Shown: positions 27,849 to 37,550 of the stretch, one piece after another
How positions within the stretch are numbered: position 1 is the first letter of the stretch
How the letters are laid out: every line of letters begins with the position of its first letter
Origin: Flammeovirgaceae bacterium 311
GTDB taxonomy: Bacteria; Bacteroidota; Bacteroidia; Cytophagales; Cyclobacteriaceae
Direction: 5' to 3'
NCBI GenBank assembly: GCA_000597885.1
Contig: CP004371.1
Span: 806,001-870,000, forward strand
DNA length: 64,000 nt
Notes under the pieces: model-generated
The model's database searches: none
Seen by the model: the letters and a program-made list of their open reading frames with translations, nothing else
Told to the model about the DNA's origin: nothing
Made by a program: the position numbers and the translations under genes

Positions 27849-28503
27849 TTTTATGAGAAACTATATTGGGTTTAATACCCAGCACGCCCAGCAACCGAGC
27901 TGCCAGAAAGATTGAAAGGCAAAGGCTGCAGTAAGCCACCAATTTGATAACCAGTATGTTGTGATCTGTTTGCGCCTGCAGGGTCCGGCCCACTCTTATC
28001 TGTAAATCAGATAACTGGTGCAGCTCCTGGATCATACTTACAAACGCCTGCTGGCTGTTGCCATAAAATAAATCCTTTGCCTCCTCTATCTGATCATGGT
28101 TCAGCAACTGCTGAATCTGTTCTTCGTGCTGACGATACTCCCGGAGTGCTTTTGAAAATTGTGTGACATGGCCCATTTCCTCTTCGGTAAAATAGGAATG
28201 CCGGTATGCCACTACAGTGCTGTCTATTTTTTTATTGTTTTCCTGAATGTGCAGCCTTAGCCGGTCAGGAGATTTATTAAATATAAGATCTTCCAGATCC
28301 AGACGGTTCTGGTAGCAATAGCCCTGTATCAGTGCAATTTCTGTACTTGGAATTAACCTGTCATTCATGATTGAAGCTACCGATTCCGACAGCTTCTTTA
28401 GATTGAATGTAGTAACCACAACAATTATGTTGAGCAGTACCAGACTGATCATCAGGAGTAAGAGTATTCTCCCTCTATTGTTAAGGTTTTTCCAGTACAA
28501 CAT
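27841..28503 (-). CDS. Orphan four-helix-bundle (MCP-type) sensor protein
   Basis: The 220-residue protein has a membrane helix at about 13-31, an extracytoplasmic helical region (35-185) resembling the 4HB_MCP_1 ligand-binding bundle (IMNDRLIPSTEIALIQGYCYQNRLDL is characteristic), and a second helix at about 188-207. Chemoreceptors and kinases normally continue with HAMP and an output domain, but here the chain stops about 12 residues after the second helix. It lies 10 bases after parE and overlaps parC by 8, so it is part of that operon. Function unknown; any signal must pass through a partner. Confidence 0.7.
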   Translation of the reverse strand: MLYWKNLNNRGRILLLLMISLVLLNIIVVVTTFNLKKLSESVASIMNDRLIPSTEIALIQGYCYQNRLDLEDLIFNKSPDRLRLHIQENNKKIDSTVVAYRHSYFTEEEMGHVTQFSKALREYRQHEEQIQQLLNHDQIEEAKDLFYGNSQQAFVSMIQELHQLSDLQIRVGRTLQAQTDHNILVIKLVAYCSLCLSIFLAARLLGVLGIKPNIVSHKNG

Positions 28504-28513
28504 TTTGCACTAA

Positions 28514-30460
28514 TTAAGCAGCTGCTTTTTCTCGTTTGGCTTTTTTTGCTTTGGTGCCTGAGGGAGTCATTGTATTTTCGTCCGACTCCTCTTCAGTAGT
28601 AACATCCACACCCGCTGGTACTTCATCTTTTTCTACCTTTAAATTGTCAATAATGAAGTTCTGGCGCTCCATGGTATTCTTGCCCATAAAGAAACTAAGT
28701 ATATCCTTAATCTTAGTATCTTTTGTCATGATGATGGGCTCCAGGCGAATATCTTCGCCGATAAAGGCTTTAAACTCATCGGGACTGATCTCTCCCAAAC
28801 CTTTAAAGCGGGTTATTTCAGGCTTGGGTCCCAGCTTGATAATTGCCTTCTGTCGCTCTTCGTCGGTATAGCAGTAAGTAGTTTGTTTCTTGTTACGTAC
28901 CCTGAATAACGGCGTCTCCAGAATATATACATGTCCATTACGCACCAGGTCCGGGAAGAACTGCAGGAAAAAGGTAAGCAGCAGCAGGCGAATGTGCATA
29001 CCATCTACGTCGGCATCGGTTGCGATAATGATCTTGCGGTAGCGCAATTCATCCAGCCCGTCTTCTATATTAAGTGCATGCTGCAGCAGGTTGAACTCTT
29101 CATTTTCATACACCACTTTTTTGGTAAGCCCAAAGCAGTTTAAAGGCTTACCACGCAAGCTGAATACTGCCTGCGACTGTACATCGCGGCTTTTGGTAAT
29201 GGAACCCGATGCAGAGTCACCTTCTGTAATGAAGATCATGCTATCGTCGGCCCGGTCGTTTTTATCGCTGAAGTGAATGCGGCAGTCGCGCAGTTTCTTA
29301 TTGTGCAGGTTTGCCTTTTTGGCCCGTTCGTTGGCCAGTTTTTTTATACCGGCAATGTCTTTCCGTTCGCGTTCGCTTTGCAGAATACGCTTTTGCAGGG
29401 CATCTGCCACCTGTGGGTGCTTGTGCAGAAAATCGTCGAGCTCCTTTTTCAGAAAATCGTTGATGAACGTACGCATGGTAACACCATCTGGCGATACATT
29501 CAGTGAACCCAACTTGGTTTTGGTCTGGCTCTCGAACACAGGCTCCTGCACCCGCACGGCAATGGCCGATACAATAGCCTGGCGTACGTCTGAAGCCTCA
29601 AAGTTTTTGCTATAGAACTCCCGTACTGTTTTAACCAGTGCCTCACGAAAAGCCGCCAGATGAGTACCACCCTGAGTTGTGTACTGGCCGTTAACAAAAC
29701 TATAGTATTCTTCGCCATACTGGTTGCCGTGAGTAATGGCTACCTCTATATCTTCTCCCTTCAGGTGAATGATGGGGTAACGCTGCGACTCTTCATCGGC
29801 TTTGCGCTGGAGCAGGTCCAGCAGACCGTTCTTAGAGAAGAATTTTTGCCCGTTGAAATGAATAGCAAGTCCTGCATTCAGGAAAGCGTAGTTCCATATC
29901 TGGTTATCCAGGTACTCGGGAATAAACTTATAATTCTTGAATACAGTATTATCCGGTTCAAAAGTGATAAGGGTTCCATTAGGCTCATTGGTAGCAGTTT
30001 CCTTATGGTCTTTCACCAGCACGCCACGCTCAAACTCAGCAGCTTTGGTGCGGCCCTCCCGGAAGCTTTGCACCTTAAAATAGGTACTCAGGGCATTCAC
30101 TGCTTTTGTACCTACACCGTTCAAGCCAACAGATTTTTGAAAGGCGCCACTGTCGTACTTACCACCTGTATTGATCTTGCTTACGCAGTCGATCACCTTG
30201 CCCAGTGGAATACCCCGGCCATAGTCACGTACCTCTACGCGCTGATCTGTGATCTTGATATTGATCTGACGGCCGAAGCCCATCATGTGCTCATCGATAG
30301 AGTTATCCACTACCTCCTTTACCAGCACATAAATGCCATCATCAGGAGATGAGCCATCACCTAATTTGCCAATGTACATGCCTGGGCGCATACGAATGTG
30401 TTCGCGCCAGTCGAGCGACCTGATACTGTCTTCGGTATATTGAACTGTATTTTCAGCCAT
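28514..30460 (-). CDS. parE: DNA topoisomerase IV subunit B (ATPase)
   Basis: The 648-residue ATPase subunit has the GHKL site [16 protein letters not shown] (Glu49 and Asn53), [11 protein letters not shown] as an ATP-lid element, and the TOPRIM motif [10 protein letters not shown]. Its FITEGDS and [10 protein letters not shown] order matches ParE/GyrB. The size fits Bacteroidota ParE. The C-terminus is a Lys-rich tail ([12 protein letters not shown]). It is the first gene of a three-gene operon with the sensor gene and parC. A candidate -7 box lies 104 bases upstream. Confidence 0.92.
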   Translation of the reverse strand: MAENTVQYTEDSIRSLDWREHIRMRPGMYIGKLGDGSSPDDGIYVLVKEVVDNSIDEHMMGFGRQINIKITDQRVEVRDYGRGIPLGKVIDCVSKINTGGKYDSGAFQKSVGLNGVGTKAVNALSTYFKVQSFREGRTKAAEFERGVLVKDHKETATNEPNGTLITFEPDNTVFKNYKFIPEYLDNQIWNYAFLNAGLAIHFNGQKFFSKNGLLDLLQRKADEESQRYPIIHLKGEDIEVAITHGNQYGEEYYSFVNGQYTTQGGTHLAAFREALVKTVREFYSKNFEASDVRQAIVSAIAVRVQEPVFESQTKTKLGSLNVSPDGVTMRTFINDFLKKELDDFLHKHPQVADALQKRILQSERERKDIAGIKKLANERAKKANLHNKKLRDCRIHFSDKNDRADDSMIFITEGDSASGSITKSRDVQSQAVFSLRGKPLNCFGLTKKVVYENEEFNLLQHALNIEDGLDELRYRKIIIATDADVDGMHIRLLLLTFFLQFFPDLVRNGHVYILETPLFRVRNKKQTTYCYTDEERQKAIIKLGPKPEITRFKGLGEISPDEFKAFIGEDIRLEPIIMTKDTKIKDILSFFMGKNTMERQNFIIDNLKVEKDEVPAGVDVTTEEESDENTMTPSGTKAKKAKREKAAA

Positions 30461-30537
30461 AGAAGCGTTTGATTAAGAGAATCAAGGATGAGGACACATG
30501 GCAAGATACACTTTCCGGAGCCTCTTGTCAATACTAA

Positions 30538-30571
30538 ATATTTTAGCAAACTAAAATATATAGCAAAAATA
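30538..30571 (-). promoter_or_regulatory. Candidate parE promoter box and leader inverted repeat
   Basis: On the minus strand TATTTTTG (30564-30571) matches TAnnTTTG. Just downstream, ATATTTTAG-CAAA-CTAAAATAT (30538-30559) is a perfect 9-bp inverted repeat in the first bases of the expected transcript. It could be an operator or a short leader hairpin. No convincing -33 box. Confidence 0.35.
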
Positions 30572-30614
30572 TAAGGTTTTTTCAGCTGAAATAGTTCGGA
30601 ATCAGGCAGGAAGT

Positions 30615-31079
30615 TTAAGCCCTGCGCTTCATTAAAATATATACCAGCAGCCCAAACATTATCGCCAGCAACAAGGGCCCTGCGTACACAAAAATCACGT
30701 ATCTGTCTATCGAATAATTTTCGCTGCTGTTAAACAACCCGAAGAACAGCATGGTAAAGACAAACAACAGGTTTAGTGTTCCTGCAAAGCCCAGCAGCCA
30801 TGCCGCCAGGTCCAACCGCAACGCCAGAACTCTCTCGGTTTTGGCACTGTGCCTGCTTAATATAAGCAGTTTATGTAATGTATACAGAATAGCGTTAGTA
30901 ATTACAAAAGCAATAAGGCTGCTGTAAAAAAAGGTTTCGCGTGTAATGAATTCATTGGGCATGCCCCACTCATTGGAGAGCACCCCTACCCTTTCGTCGA
31001 GGTAAGCATAGATCAGTAGCAGGGCGCCAAAAAACAGCAGCATGCTTGCGATCCAGAAGAACTTTAAAAGTCTGTTCAT
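30615..31079 (-). CDS. Four-helix membrane protein of unknown function
   Basis: I start at ATG 31079 (MNRLLKFFW), giving 154 residues with four hydrophobic helices (about 5-25, 53-72, 89-112, 128-150) and a short basic end KRRA. The longer frame to 31169 prepends an unlikely hydrophilic sequence. No recognisable family motif; polytopic small membrane protein. It reads toward the parE promoter region from the right and is otherwise isolated. Confidence 0.7.
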   Translation of the reverse strand: MNRLLKFFWIASMLLFFGALLLIYAYLDERVGVLSNEWGMPNEFITRETFFYSSLIAFVITNAILYTLHKLLILSRHSAKTERVLALRLDLAAWLLGFAGTLNLLFVFTMLFFGLFNSSENYSIDRYVIFVYAGPLLLAIMFGLLVYILMKRRA

Positions 31080-31497
31080 GATAATTATTTCTGCAATAAA
31101 CGCCGCGTGCCTTAGTTGCTGGCCGCAGACGGGTCGGTAAAAATAGGCAATACCAATCGTATGCACCAATGCAGTTCCAAACTAATTATTGCTATCGATC
31201 CAGCCAGCCTCACCGGAAAAAGCTTTTATCCTGATGCGCCTCCGATCAGCTAAATAGAATCGAGTAACCAAACCTGAGCAGGAGGCTAAGCAATTCGGGT
31301 GTGGCCAGCTCCCGTAGAGCTGGCAGCAAATCTGGCTTATGAAAAACTAACGCTTGGTGTACTGATGCCAAAGATCAAGAATAGCACAAAGCTGATTTGG
31401 GTAGGACCTGGCTATGTGCTAATTTCGCACAGCTGTTTGCCACATGCCTAAAGGTTAAGCCGGAGCAGCAGCTGGGCATTATAATGCAAAGCAATTT
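31080..31497. other. Gap without a supported gene
   Basis: This stretch has no intact gene. On the plus strand an open run of about 50 codons from GTG 31299 to a TAA at 31451 (containing LTLGVLMPKIKNSTKLIWVG) looks protein-like and might be a decayed gene piece; I recognise no family. A promoter for the lipoprotein at 31498 must lie here but I see no clear -7 box. Confidence 0.3.
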
Positions 31498-31878
31498 ATG
31501 AAAATTACGCCATTCATACTGCTGCTAATTACGGCTATGGGTTGCCAGCAGGCTAGTAAGGTTGAAGTAAACGGCTTTGATGCTTACACCTGGAAGAGAG
31601 ATAAATTTGGATGCAGCAGTATAAGGCTGCAGATGGCAGACACTTTACTAGCTCAGCGGGATAAGCTGATAACATTGAATGAAAATGAGTTGATCGGCGT
31701 GCTGGGGAAACCCGATGCCAGGGATCTGTATGTGAGGAATCAAAAGTTTTTGATTTACCTGCTGGAGCCCAACCAGCGCTGCAATGCACCGGAAGATGTT
31801 CCGGTGCAAGCAAGAGCGCTGCATATTCGTTTGAACGCGTTAGGCAATGCTAACGAGATGTATATTAGTCCATTTTAA
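31498..31878 (+). CDS. Small lipoprotein of unknown function
   Basis: The 126-residue product has a signal-peptidase II site ITAMGC with Cys16. The mature part is short, contains two further cysteines (GCSSIRL and QRCNAPE), and includes a NELIGVLGKPDARDLYV segment that is typical of small uncharacterised Bacteroidota lipoproteins with a SmpA-like turn, though the match is weak. Its end overlaps the convergent ROK gene by 14 bases. Function unknown. Confidence 0.7.
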   Translation: MKITPFILLLITAMGCQQASKVEVNGFDAYTWKRDKFGCSSIRLQMADTLLAQRDKLITLNENELIGVLGKPDARDLYVRNQKFLIYLLEPNQRCNAPEDVPVQARALHIRLNALGNANEMYISPF

Positions 31879-32824
31879 CAGTCTTGGCATTTTGCGCTGC
31901 TTTGGCCAGCAGTGCATTATAGCCAATGCATAAAGAAGCGGCTCCGAGCACACCAGCATGATTGCCTAATATGGCAGGCTTCACCTCAATATCCTTCAGA
32001 TAATAGGGTGTCAGGTGCTTGTTGAGACTTTCCATCAGCGAGGGGTACAGGTAGGGAAATGTAGCAGAAATACCACCACCAATATAGATTTTCTTAACGT
32101 CGAGCACACGCACCAGCGAAACAAATGAATCGCCAAGCAGCTGTCCTACTTTCTGGAAAATCTGCAGAGCAAAAGGATCCTGCTTGCCGGCTGCTTCCAG
32201 TACAGCTTTGGTATTAACAGGGTCCATGGTAGAAAGTATGGTTTTACTTCCTAAGCGGGCAACGCCCTCTGCAGCCATGGTAAGAATACCATTTTTGCCA
32301 ATGATTTGCTCAAGAAGTTTACCGTTTTCAGAAACCACATGACCGATTTCCATGCTGTTGCCATCGCCGCCAATAAAGATCTGGCCATCAATGATTGCAG
32401 CGCCTCCAACCCCGGTTCCAAGGGTTACAAACAGGAAGTCTTCAGGCATTTCCTCACCAGAAAAATACATTTCACCTAAAGCTGCTGCATTCGCATCATT
32501 CTCGAGCAAAAATATTTTGTCGGGATGCGCCTGCAGTAAATGCTCCTTAAGGGGACAATTATTTAGTTCCGGAATATTTGGCAGCTCCAGCGCGTGGGTA
32601 CGCTCTTTGTTCAAAGTGCCTGGCAATCCAATGCCAATCTGGTTGATTTCAGGATACTCCCGTAGAAGTTCACTTACAATAGAAACAAAACCACCAACGA
32701 CATTTTTGGTTTGTCTGAGAGTTGGTGTGTGATGTTTAATTTGATAAAGAATTTCTCCATTTTCTGAGATCACACCACATTTTATATTGGTGCCCCCCAC
32801 ATCGATGCCCAAATATTTCTGCAT
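31865..32824 (-). CDS. ROK family sugar kinase, zinc cysteines absent
   Basis: The 319-residue protein belongs to the ROK (repressor/ORF/kinase) family without a DNA-binding domain, so it is probably a hexose kinase. ATP-binding GIDVGGTNIK opens it; catalytic Asp110 is in LLENDANAAALGE; the second phosphate motif TLGTGVGGAAI follows. Glu159 and His162 (MEIGHVV) are in place, but the usual CxCGxxGC zinc site right after is absent (ENGKLLEQIIGKNG). The product therefore either does not bind that zinc or uses other ligands. A LacI regulator lies upstream on the same strand. Glucose is the default substrate guess only. Confidence 0.88.
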   Translation of the reverse strand: MQKYLGIDVGGTNIKCGVISENGEILYQIKHHTPTLRQTKNVVGGFVSIVSELLREYPEINQIGIGLPGTLNKERTHALELPNIPELNNCPLKEHLLQAHPDKIFLLENDANAAALGEMYFSGEEMPEDFLFVTLGTGVGGAAIIDGQIFIGGDGNSMEIGHVVSENGKLLEQIIGKNGILTMAAEGVARLGSKTILSTMDPVNTKAVLEAAGKQDPFALQIFQKVGQLLGDSFVSLVRVLDVKKIYIGGGISATFPYLYPSLMESLNKHLTPYYLKDIEVKPAILGNHAGVLGAASLCIGYNALLAKAAQNAKTVKMD

Positions 32825-33008
32825 TCTCCTTTGAAGTTTACAAAACTAATTTAATCAGAATTCAGCACTTATAAAAGATTCTATGCATAAAGCAGCCTCC
32901 TGCAGAAGGCCTTAATTTCTATACATTTTATTTCTTTTACAGTTACACCAGAGCTAAAATAAGTAAAATTTTAGGAGAGCTGCTACTAAAATGCAGAAGC
33001 AAATATTA

Positions 33009-33073
33009 CAAAAATATCATCACACAGAATTTTATATACAGAAAAACGGGTGGATGTATTAAACAAACGGTTG
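33009..33073 (-). promoter_or_regulatory. Candidate ROK gene promoter and LacI-type operator
   Basis: In the 268-base gap before the ROK gene, TATTTTTG on the minus strand (33009-33016) matches the -7 consensus. At 33064-33073 CAAACGGTTG has the CG-centred, CAA...TTG-flanked form seen in LacI-family operators. It is a single site and short, so support is weak. Confidence 0.2.
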
Positions 33074-33092
33074 CGGTATATTTAACTTTTTG

Positions 33093-34124
33093 TTAACTTT
33101 TTTTTCGCCTTGTAGACTCACGTATCACTAATTCAGTACGTAATTCCTCTCTCTTAACAATAATGTCTTCCTCGTCGCCCAAATCAATCTGCTGGAGCAG
33201 CAGGTTGGTGGAGAGCTTGCCCATCTCATAACCCGGCTGTGCAACTGTTGTCATGGGAGGATCAATCAGTGAGGTGATAGGCTCATCACTGAATCCAATG
33301 ATGGCGACATCTTCCGGGATGTTGTATCCCGCTTCTTTCAGGGCTTTCATAGCGCCAATTGCCAGCGGATCGTTAGCAGCAAAAATGGCATCTGGTTTAA
33401 TACCTTTCTGTAGCAGCTCCCGCATGGCCTTGCCGCCCTCTTCAATCGTGAGTCCGGCATTGACCACATAATCCGGATTTGCGGTAAATCCAAAATCATC
33501 CAGGGCCTTCAGATAACCTTCTTTTCTGCTGTGGCTGATCATCAGGTTTTCCGGTCCTGCAAAGTGCGCAATGTTCTTACGCCCTTCCCTGATTAGGTGT
33601 TCAGTAGCACGATAGGCTCCACCAAAATCATCTACCACCACGGAGCTGGCCTCCAGGCCATCCACCATTCTATCGAAAAATACAATGGGTACTCCCTTGT
33701 TGATCAGATTCTGAAAATGGCGGGTATCGCTTGTATCCTGCGCAACAGAAACCAACATGCCATCCACGCGGCTGCCCATCAGTGCCTGCACACTTAGTAC
33801 TTCCCGTTCAAACGATTCATTCGACTGACAGATAATTACCTGATATCCAGCATCATTGGCCACATCTTCAATACCTGCAATTACAGTTGAAAAAAAGTGA
33901 TGCACAATCTGCGGAATTACCACGCCTATGGTATGGGTGCGGCTTTTGCGCAAACTTAATGCAACTGAATTAGGCTGATAATCAAGCTCCTGCGCAAGTT
34001 CCCGAACAGCCTGTTTGGTGGCCGGACTAATGTCAGGATGGTCTTTAAGAGCTCTTGATACCGTAGAGGGTGATATCTTCAGCGCTTTGGCTATATCTTT
34101 GATTGTAATTTGTGCTGACTTCAT
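33093..34124 (-). CDS. LacI family transcriptional regulator
   Basis: I take ATG 34124 (MKSAQITIKD), giving 343 residues; the longer frame to 34163 adds a non-conserved peptide. The N-terminal helix-turn-helix ITIKDIAKALKISPSTVSRALK and hinge QPNSVALSLRKSRTHTIGVVIP are typical LacI, followed by a sugar-binding periplasmic-protein-like domain ending in RESTRRKKS. Effector is unknown; the position between a ROK kinase and fructose-bisphosphate aldolase suggests a sugar or phosphosugar. A run of TTAAC repeats and T residues follows the stop. Confidence 0.92.
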   Translation of the reverse strand: MKSAQITIKDIAKALKISPSTVSRALKDHPDISPATKQAVRELAQELDYQPNSVALSLRKSRTHTIGVVIPQIVHHFFSTVIAGIEDVANDAGYQVIICQSNESFEREVLSVQALMGSRVDGMLVSVAQDTSDTRHFQNLINKGVPIVFFDRMVDGLEASSVVVDDFGGAYRATEHLIREGRKNIAHFAGPENLMISHSRKEGYLKALDDFGFTANPDYVVNAGLTIEEGGKAMRELLQKGIKPDAIFAANDPLAIGAMKALKEAGYNIPEDVAIIGFSDEPITSLIDPPMTTVAQPGYEMGKLSTNLLLQQIDLGDEEDIIVKREELRTELVIRESTRRKKS

Positions 34125-35461
34125 CTCAATTTTTCTAATGCTTGAATGTAACTTAAAAAACACTAAAAAAGAAAAAAATTCATGAAAGCTGTACAGCTTC
34201 GTGAAAAGGCTGTTTCAGCATAAAGTTCCCCTTTTCTATTGTTTTAAAGGCGTTATTGGCTCAACATCAATAACATAGCAGCTGGAATAGCTTAAAAAAA
34301 TATATTGGATAAGCTAATAAAAAATATAGCTGGCGGAGGTATAAATACAGACTACTTTTAGAATTTTAAGCCAATCTCACCATTTAAAACGATATAATAA
34401 TATCAAAGCCCAATATTCGATCCTTAAATTAATAATAGTGGGTGAGCTTGTTCCTATACAATGGTGCAGCCTGCTTATATCCGAATCTGCTGAATTACAG
34501 CAACCTACAATCAACACCTGGCTCATCTGATATATTTGTGCAGCTATAAAAAGGGTAACAAACTGAATTACTATTTGACAACAGCTGTATCATGAAACCA
34601 GGAATATCGAAAACAGCGCCTCTCTGCACCTTTCATGTACATTGAAGCCAGGCATGAGTCTCTCTCCTTTTGCTGATAATATCTGGACCATTATGCTGGA
34701 AATGACCGAATAATTTTAGCAGCTTAAGAAGAATTCACTTAAAATGATATATCCAAAATCAATATTTCTAATCATATTTTAGTACTTCACCTGCTGCAGG
34801 AAGTGGATGAATTTAAGGTCAGTTTCAGAATAACTTTATAAAAAAATCAATTATTTCAAGCCATTCTACAGCTCAGCCCAGATATGAATGTTTTCTAGTC
34901 AACAGCAGGAATCGTAGCCGCAAACGATTTCATTAATTTTATACAGTTTAAGCCATTCATATCAGATGAAAATTGATGTATTTATTATATACTTACCTTC
35001 GCATGCAGGCAGGTGCGGGAGGACTTGCTGCCTGTTGTAAGATAGTGGCAGCAGCAATAAACCATTTTATCAGTAGCAGCTAAAGAGTCAGCCTGTAGCC
35101 CCGCCTGATAGAATATTTGCCTCTGCTGGTAACCTCTTTATGCTGAAGAAAACAAAGCCATACATTAGCCAGTGCATGTTAAAAATTAGTAAACTAGTGG
35201 CAGATTTTTGCACAGGCTGCACATTATAGCCGAAGTATCCATATAGCCGGAAAGAATATTTCCAGAATGGCAACTTAAGAAGCTATAGCTTGTTTAGCAT
35301 ATAGACTACTAAAAAATAGGATGTTTTATCATAATTTCCTGAAGAGCATATAGATACAAAAACAGAGTAAAACATTCAGGCTGTTTGCCATCCAGGATTA
35401 TACCTTAACTGCGTCAGCCTTTTTAATCAATCAACTTATATTCATTCTACACTTAAACGTT
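34125..35461. other. 1.3-kb gap without a supported gene
   Basis: This is the largest gene-free stretch in the window, distinctly AT-rich. A TATATTTG box at 34531-34538 (plus) matches TAnnTTTG but leads to no ORF; the best candidates after it are 17 and 19 codons (from 34591 and 34654). A 61-codon minus ORF at 35088-35273 has no family signature. It could hold an unseen small RNA or the long leader of the aldolase gene; I cannot support either. Confidence 0.5.
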
Positions 35462-36538
35462 ATGTCTAGATTCAAACCCGGTGTATTATGGGGCTCTGCC
35501 CTGAAGGAGTTATTCGATACAGCCAATGCAGAGGGATGGGCCCTGCCGGCGGTAAACGTTATTGGCACCCACAGTGCTAATGGTGTTCTGGAAACCGCCC
35601 GTGAAATGAATTCTCCGGTAATTATTCAATTCTCTAACGGAGGTGCTCAGTTCTTTGCTGGCAAAGGATTACCAAACGGTAAGCAGGAAGCATCCATTGC
35701 GGGTGCAGTTGCTGGTGCCTATCATGTACACCTGATGGCAGAAGCCTATGGTGTACCGGTTGTACTTCATACCGACCACGCCGCTAAAAAACTTCTGCCC
35801 TGGATAGACGGCATGCTGGATGCCGGTGAAAAATATTTTGAAAAGAATGGCAGACCGCTTTTCAGCAGCCACATGCTTGATTTGAGCGAAGAGCCACTGC
35901 ATGAAAACCTGGAGATATCAAAGAAGTACTTTGAGCGCATGAACAAGCTGGGCATGCATATTGAAATTGAACTTGGTATTACCGGTGGTGAAGAAGACGG
36001 TGTTGACAACTCAGAGGTTGATAACAGCCTGCTGTACACCCAGCCCGAAGAAGTAGCCCAATCTTACGACACCCTTGGCGAGGTAGGCGAAAACTTCCTG
36101 ATTGCAGCTGCTTTTGGCAATGTGCATGGTGTTTACAAGCCAGGTAATGTAAAGCTGATGCCTAAGATTCTGCATAACTCCCAGGAGTACATCCGCAAAA
36201 ACAGGAGCGTTAACGGCAAAAACAATCCGGTTAACTTTGTATTCCATGGTGGTTCAGGCTCTGAGCCTGCACAAATTGCAGAGGCCATTGGCTATGGTGC
36301 GGTAAAAATGAACCTGGATACTGACCTGCAGTGGGCTTTCTGGGAAGGCATTTTCAAATACTACCAGAAGAACGAAGGCTACCTGCAAAGCCAGCTGGGC
36401 AACCCTGAGGGACCTGACTCACCTAATAAAAAGTATTACGATCCACGTCAGTGGATACGTGAAGGTGAAAAATCATTAATCACCAGGCTTAAAAAATCGT
36501 TTGAAGAGCTGAACTGCGTAGGCCGTAACCAGGGCTGA
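35462..36538 (+). CDS. fbaA: Class II fructose-bisphosphate aldolase
   Basis: This zinc enzyme interconverts fructose-1,6-bisphosphate with dihydroxyacetone phosphate and glyceraldehyde-3-phosphate. The 358-residue protein follows E. coli FbaA closely: VPVVLHTDHAAKKLLPWIDG with catalytic Asp105 and zinc His106, SSHMLDLSEE, the glycine-rich FHGGSGSEPA and NLDTDLQWAFWEGI. Its length equals the FbaA subgroup. It is a single-gene unit with a strong terminator 108 bases after the stop. The long AT-rich region upstream suggests separate regulation, perhaps by the LacI protein, which is inference. Confidence 0.95.
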   Translation: MSRFKPGVLWGSALKELFDTANAEGWALPAVNVIGTHSANGVLETAREMNSPVIIQFSNGGAQFFAGKGLPNGKQEASIAGAVAGAYHVHLMAEAYGVPVVLHTDHAAKKLLPWIDGMLDAGEKYFEKNGRPLFSSHMLDLSEEPLHENLEISKKYFERMNKLGMHIEIELGITGGEEDGVDNSEVDNSLLYTQPEEVAQSYDTLGEVGENFLIAAAFGNVHGVYKPGNVKLMPKILHNSQEYIRKNRSVNGKNNPVNFVFHGGSGSEPAQIAEAIGYGAVKMNLDTDLQWAFWEGIFKYYQKNEGYLQSQLGNPEGPDSPNKKYYDPRQWIREGEKSLITRLKKSFEELNCVGRNQG

Positions 36539-36645
36539 TAAAGACAAAGTACAACCTGAACTGTGGTAGTTTGTCCTGGTTTACAATTATTTAAACCAGG
36601 TAACAAATTTCATTTTGAATCAAGCTGATTAATATATAATTTTAC

Positions 36646-36680
36646 AAAAGCAGTCTTATGGACTGCTTTTTGTTTTTTTT
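36646..36680 (+). terminator. Rho-independent terminator of fbaA
   Basis: A 10-bp perfect stem (AAAAGCAGTC / GACTGCTTTT) with a 5-base loop precedes TGTTTTTTTT. Confidence 0.88.
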
Positions 36681-36746
36681 AATATCCCCTTCAACTATAC
36701 CCGTTTCTATTCGTAAAGGCCAAAATTTATTTAGCCCGTTTTTCAT

Positions 36747-37550
36747 ATGTTAGAGGTAAACCTATTAAGGTTTCTGGTGCTGGTAATTTTATTAGCCGGA
36801 TGCGATAACCCATTTGAATATCATCCTAATGAGATAATATTAGATGAGTCGGAAAAAAACCTTACCCAAAAACACCTCCAGCGTTTAGGATCAAAGAATG
36901 CAGGAGATACTATCAGGCTACTGCTGATGGGTGATACTCAGCGCTTTTACGACCATACCAAAGATTTTTATGCCAGTGCCAGCAAGCAGCAAAACATAGA
37001 TTTTATGCTCCACTGCGGAGATATTTCTGACTTTGGCATGGCACAGGAGTTTAAGTGGGTGCATGGGATTCTTGAAAGGCTCCCTTTTCCCTACCTGACA
37101 GTAGTTGGCAATCATGATTTGCTGGCCAATGGCAGAAAGGTGTATAAGCAAATGTTCGGCCCACTCAATTACCACTTTGATTTTGCAGGTGTACGCTTCA
37201 TTCTGATCGATGCCAATTCAAGAGAATACCAGTATAACGGAAAGGTACCTGATATAGGCTGGCTAAAAACAGCACTGGCACCAGAAACAGTAGAGCAGGC
37301 AGTAGTGATCAGCCACATCCCTCCTTTCGATGCCGATTTTGATCCAGCTCTGGAAATGGCTTATGTTCAGGCACTTGAAGACAGCAAAAAAGTAAGGCTA
37401 AGCCTGCACGGCCATCAGCACAGAAGCAGTATAAGGCAGCCTTATGGGGAAAATTTATCCGTTGTTGTTACCAATAGCATGAAAGGCAGAAGCTATTACA
37501 TCGTAATGATCTGGAAGGAGGGCCACGATGTACAGGAAGTTGTTTATTAA
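36747..37550 (+). CDS. Calcineurin-like metallophosphoesterase lipoprotein
   Basis: The 267-residue product begins with a signal-peptidase II site (LLAGC, Cys19). The metallophosphoesterase motifs are in order: LLMGDTQ (Asp63), HCGDISD (Asp92), VVGNHD (Asn122, His123), ISHIP and LHGHQH near the C-terminus. The first motif has Gln where many have His (DxH), as in several subfamilies. A periplasmic phosphoesterase is likely; the substrate is unknown. It overlaps the next gene by 23 bases, which implies coupled expression. Confidence 0.88.
   Translation: MLEVNLLRFLVLVILLAGCDNPFEYHPNEIILDESEKNLTQKHLQRLGSKNAGDTIRLLLMGDTQRFYDHTKDFYASASKQQNIDFMLHCGDISDFGMAQEFKWVHGILERLPFPYLTVVGNHDLLANGRKVYKQMFGPLNYHFDFAGVRFILIDANSREYQYNGKVPDIGWLKTALAPETVEQAVVISHIPPFDADFDPALEMAYVQALEDSKKVRLSLHGHQHRSSIRQPYGENLSVVVTNSMKGRSYYIVMIWKEGHDVQEVVY

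Noticed and set aside
34654-34713. 19-codon plus ORF (MSLSPFADNIWTIM...)
   Set aside because: The first residues look protein-like, but it is too short to support and has no neighbours in frame.
34920-34931. GCAAACGATTTC as a LacI-type operator
   Set aside because: Only 8 of 12 positions are symmetric and it is over 500 bases from fbaA.
35088-35273. 61-codon minus ORF in the 1.3-kb gap
   Set aside because: No family features, no promoter, and composition expected of chance.
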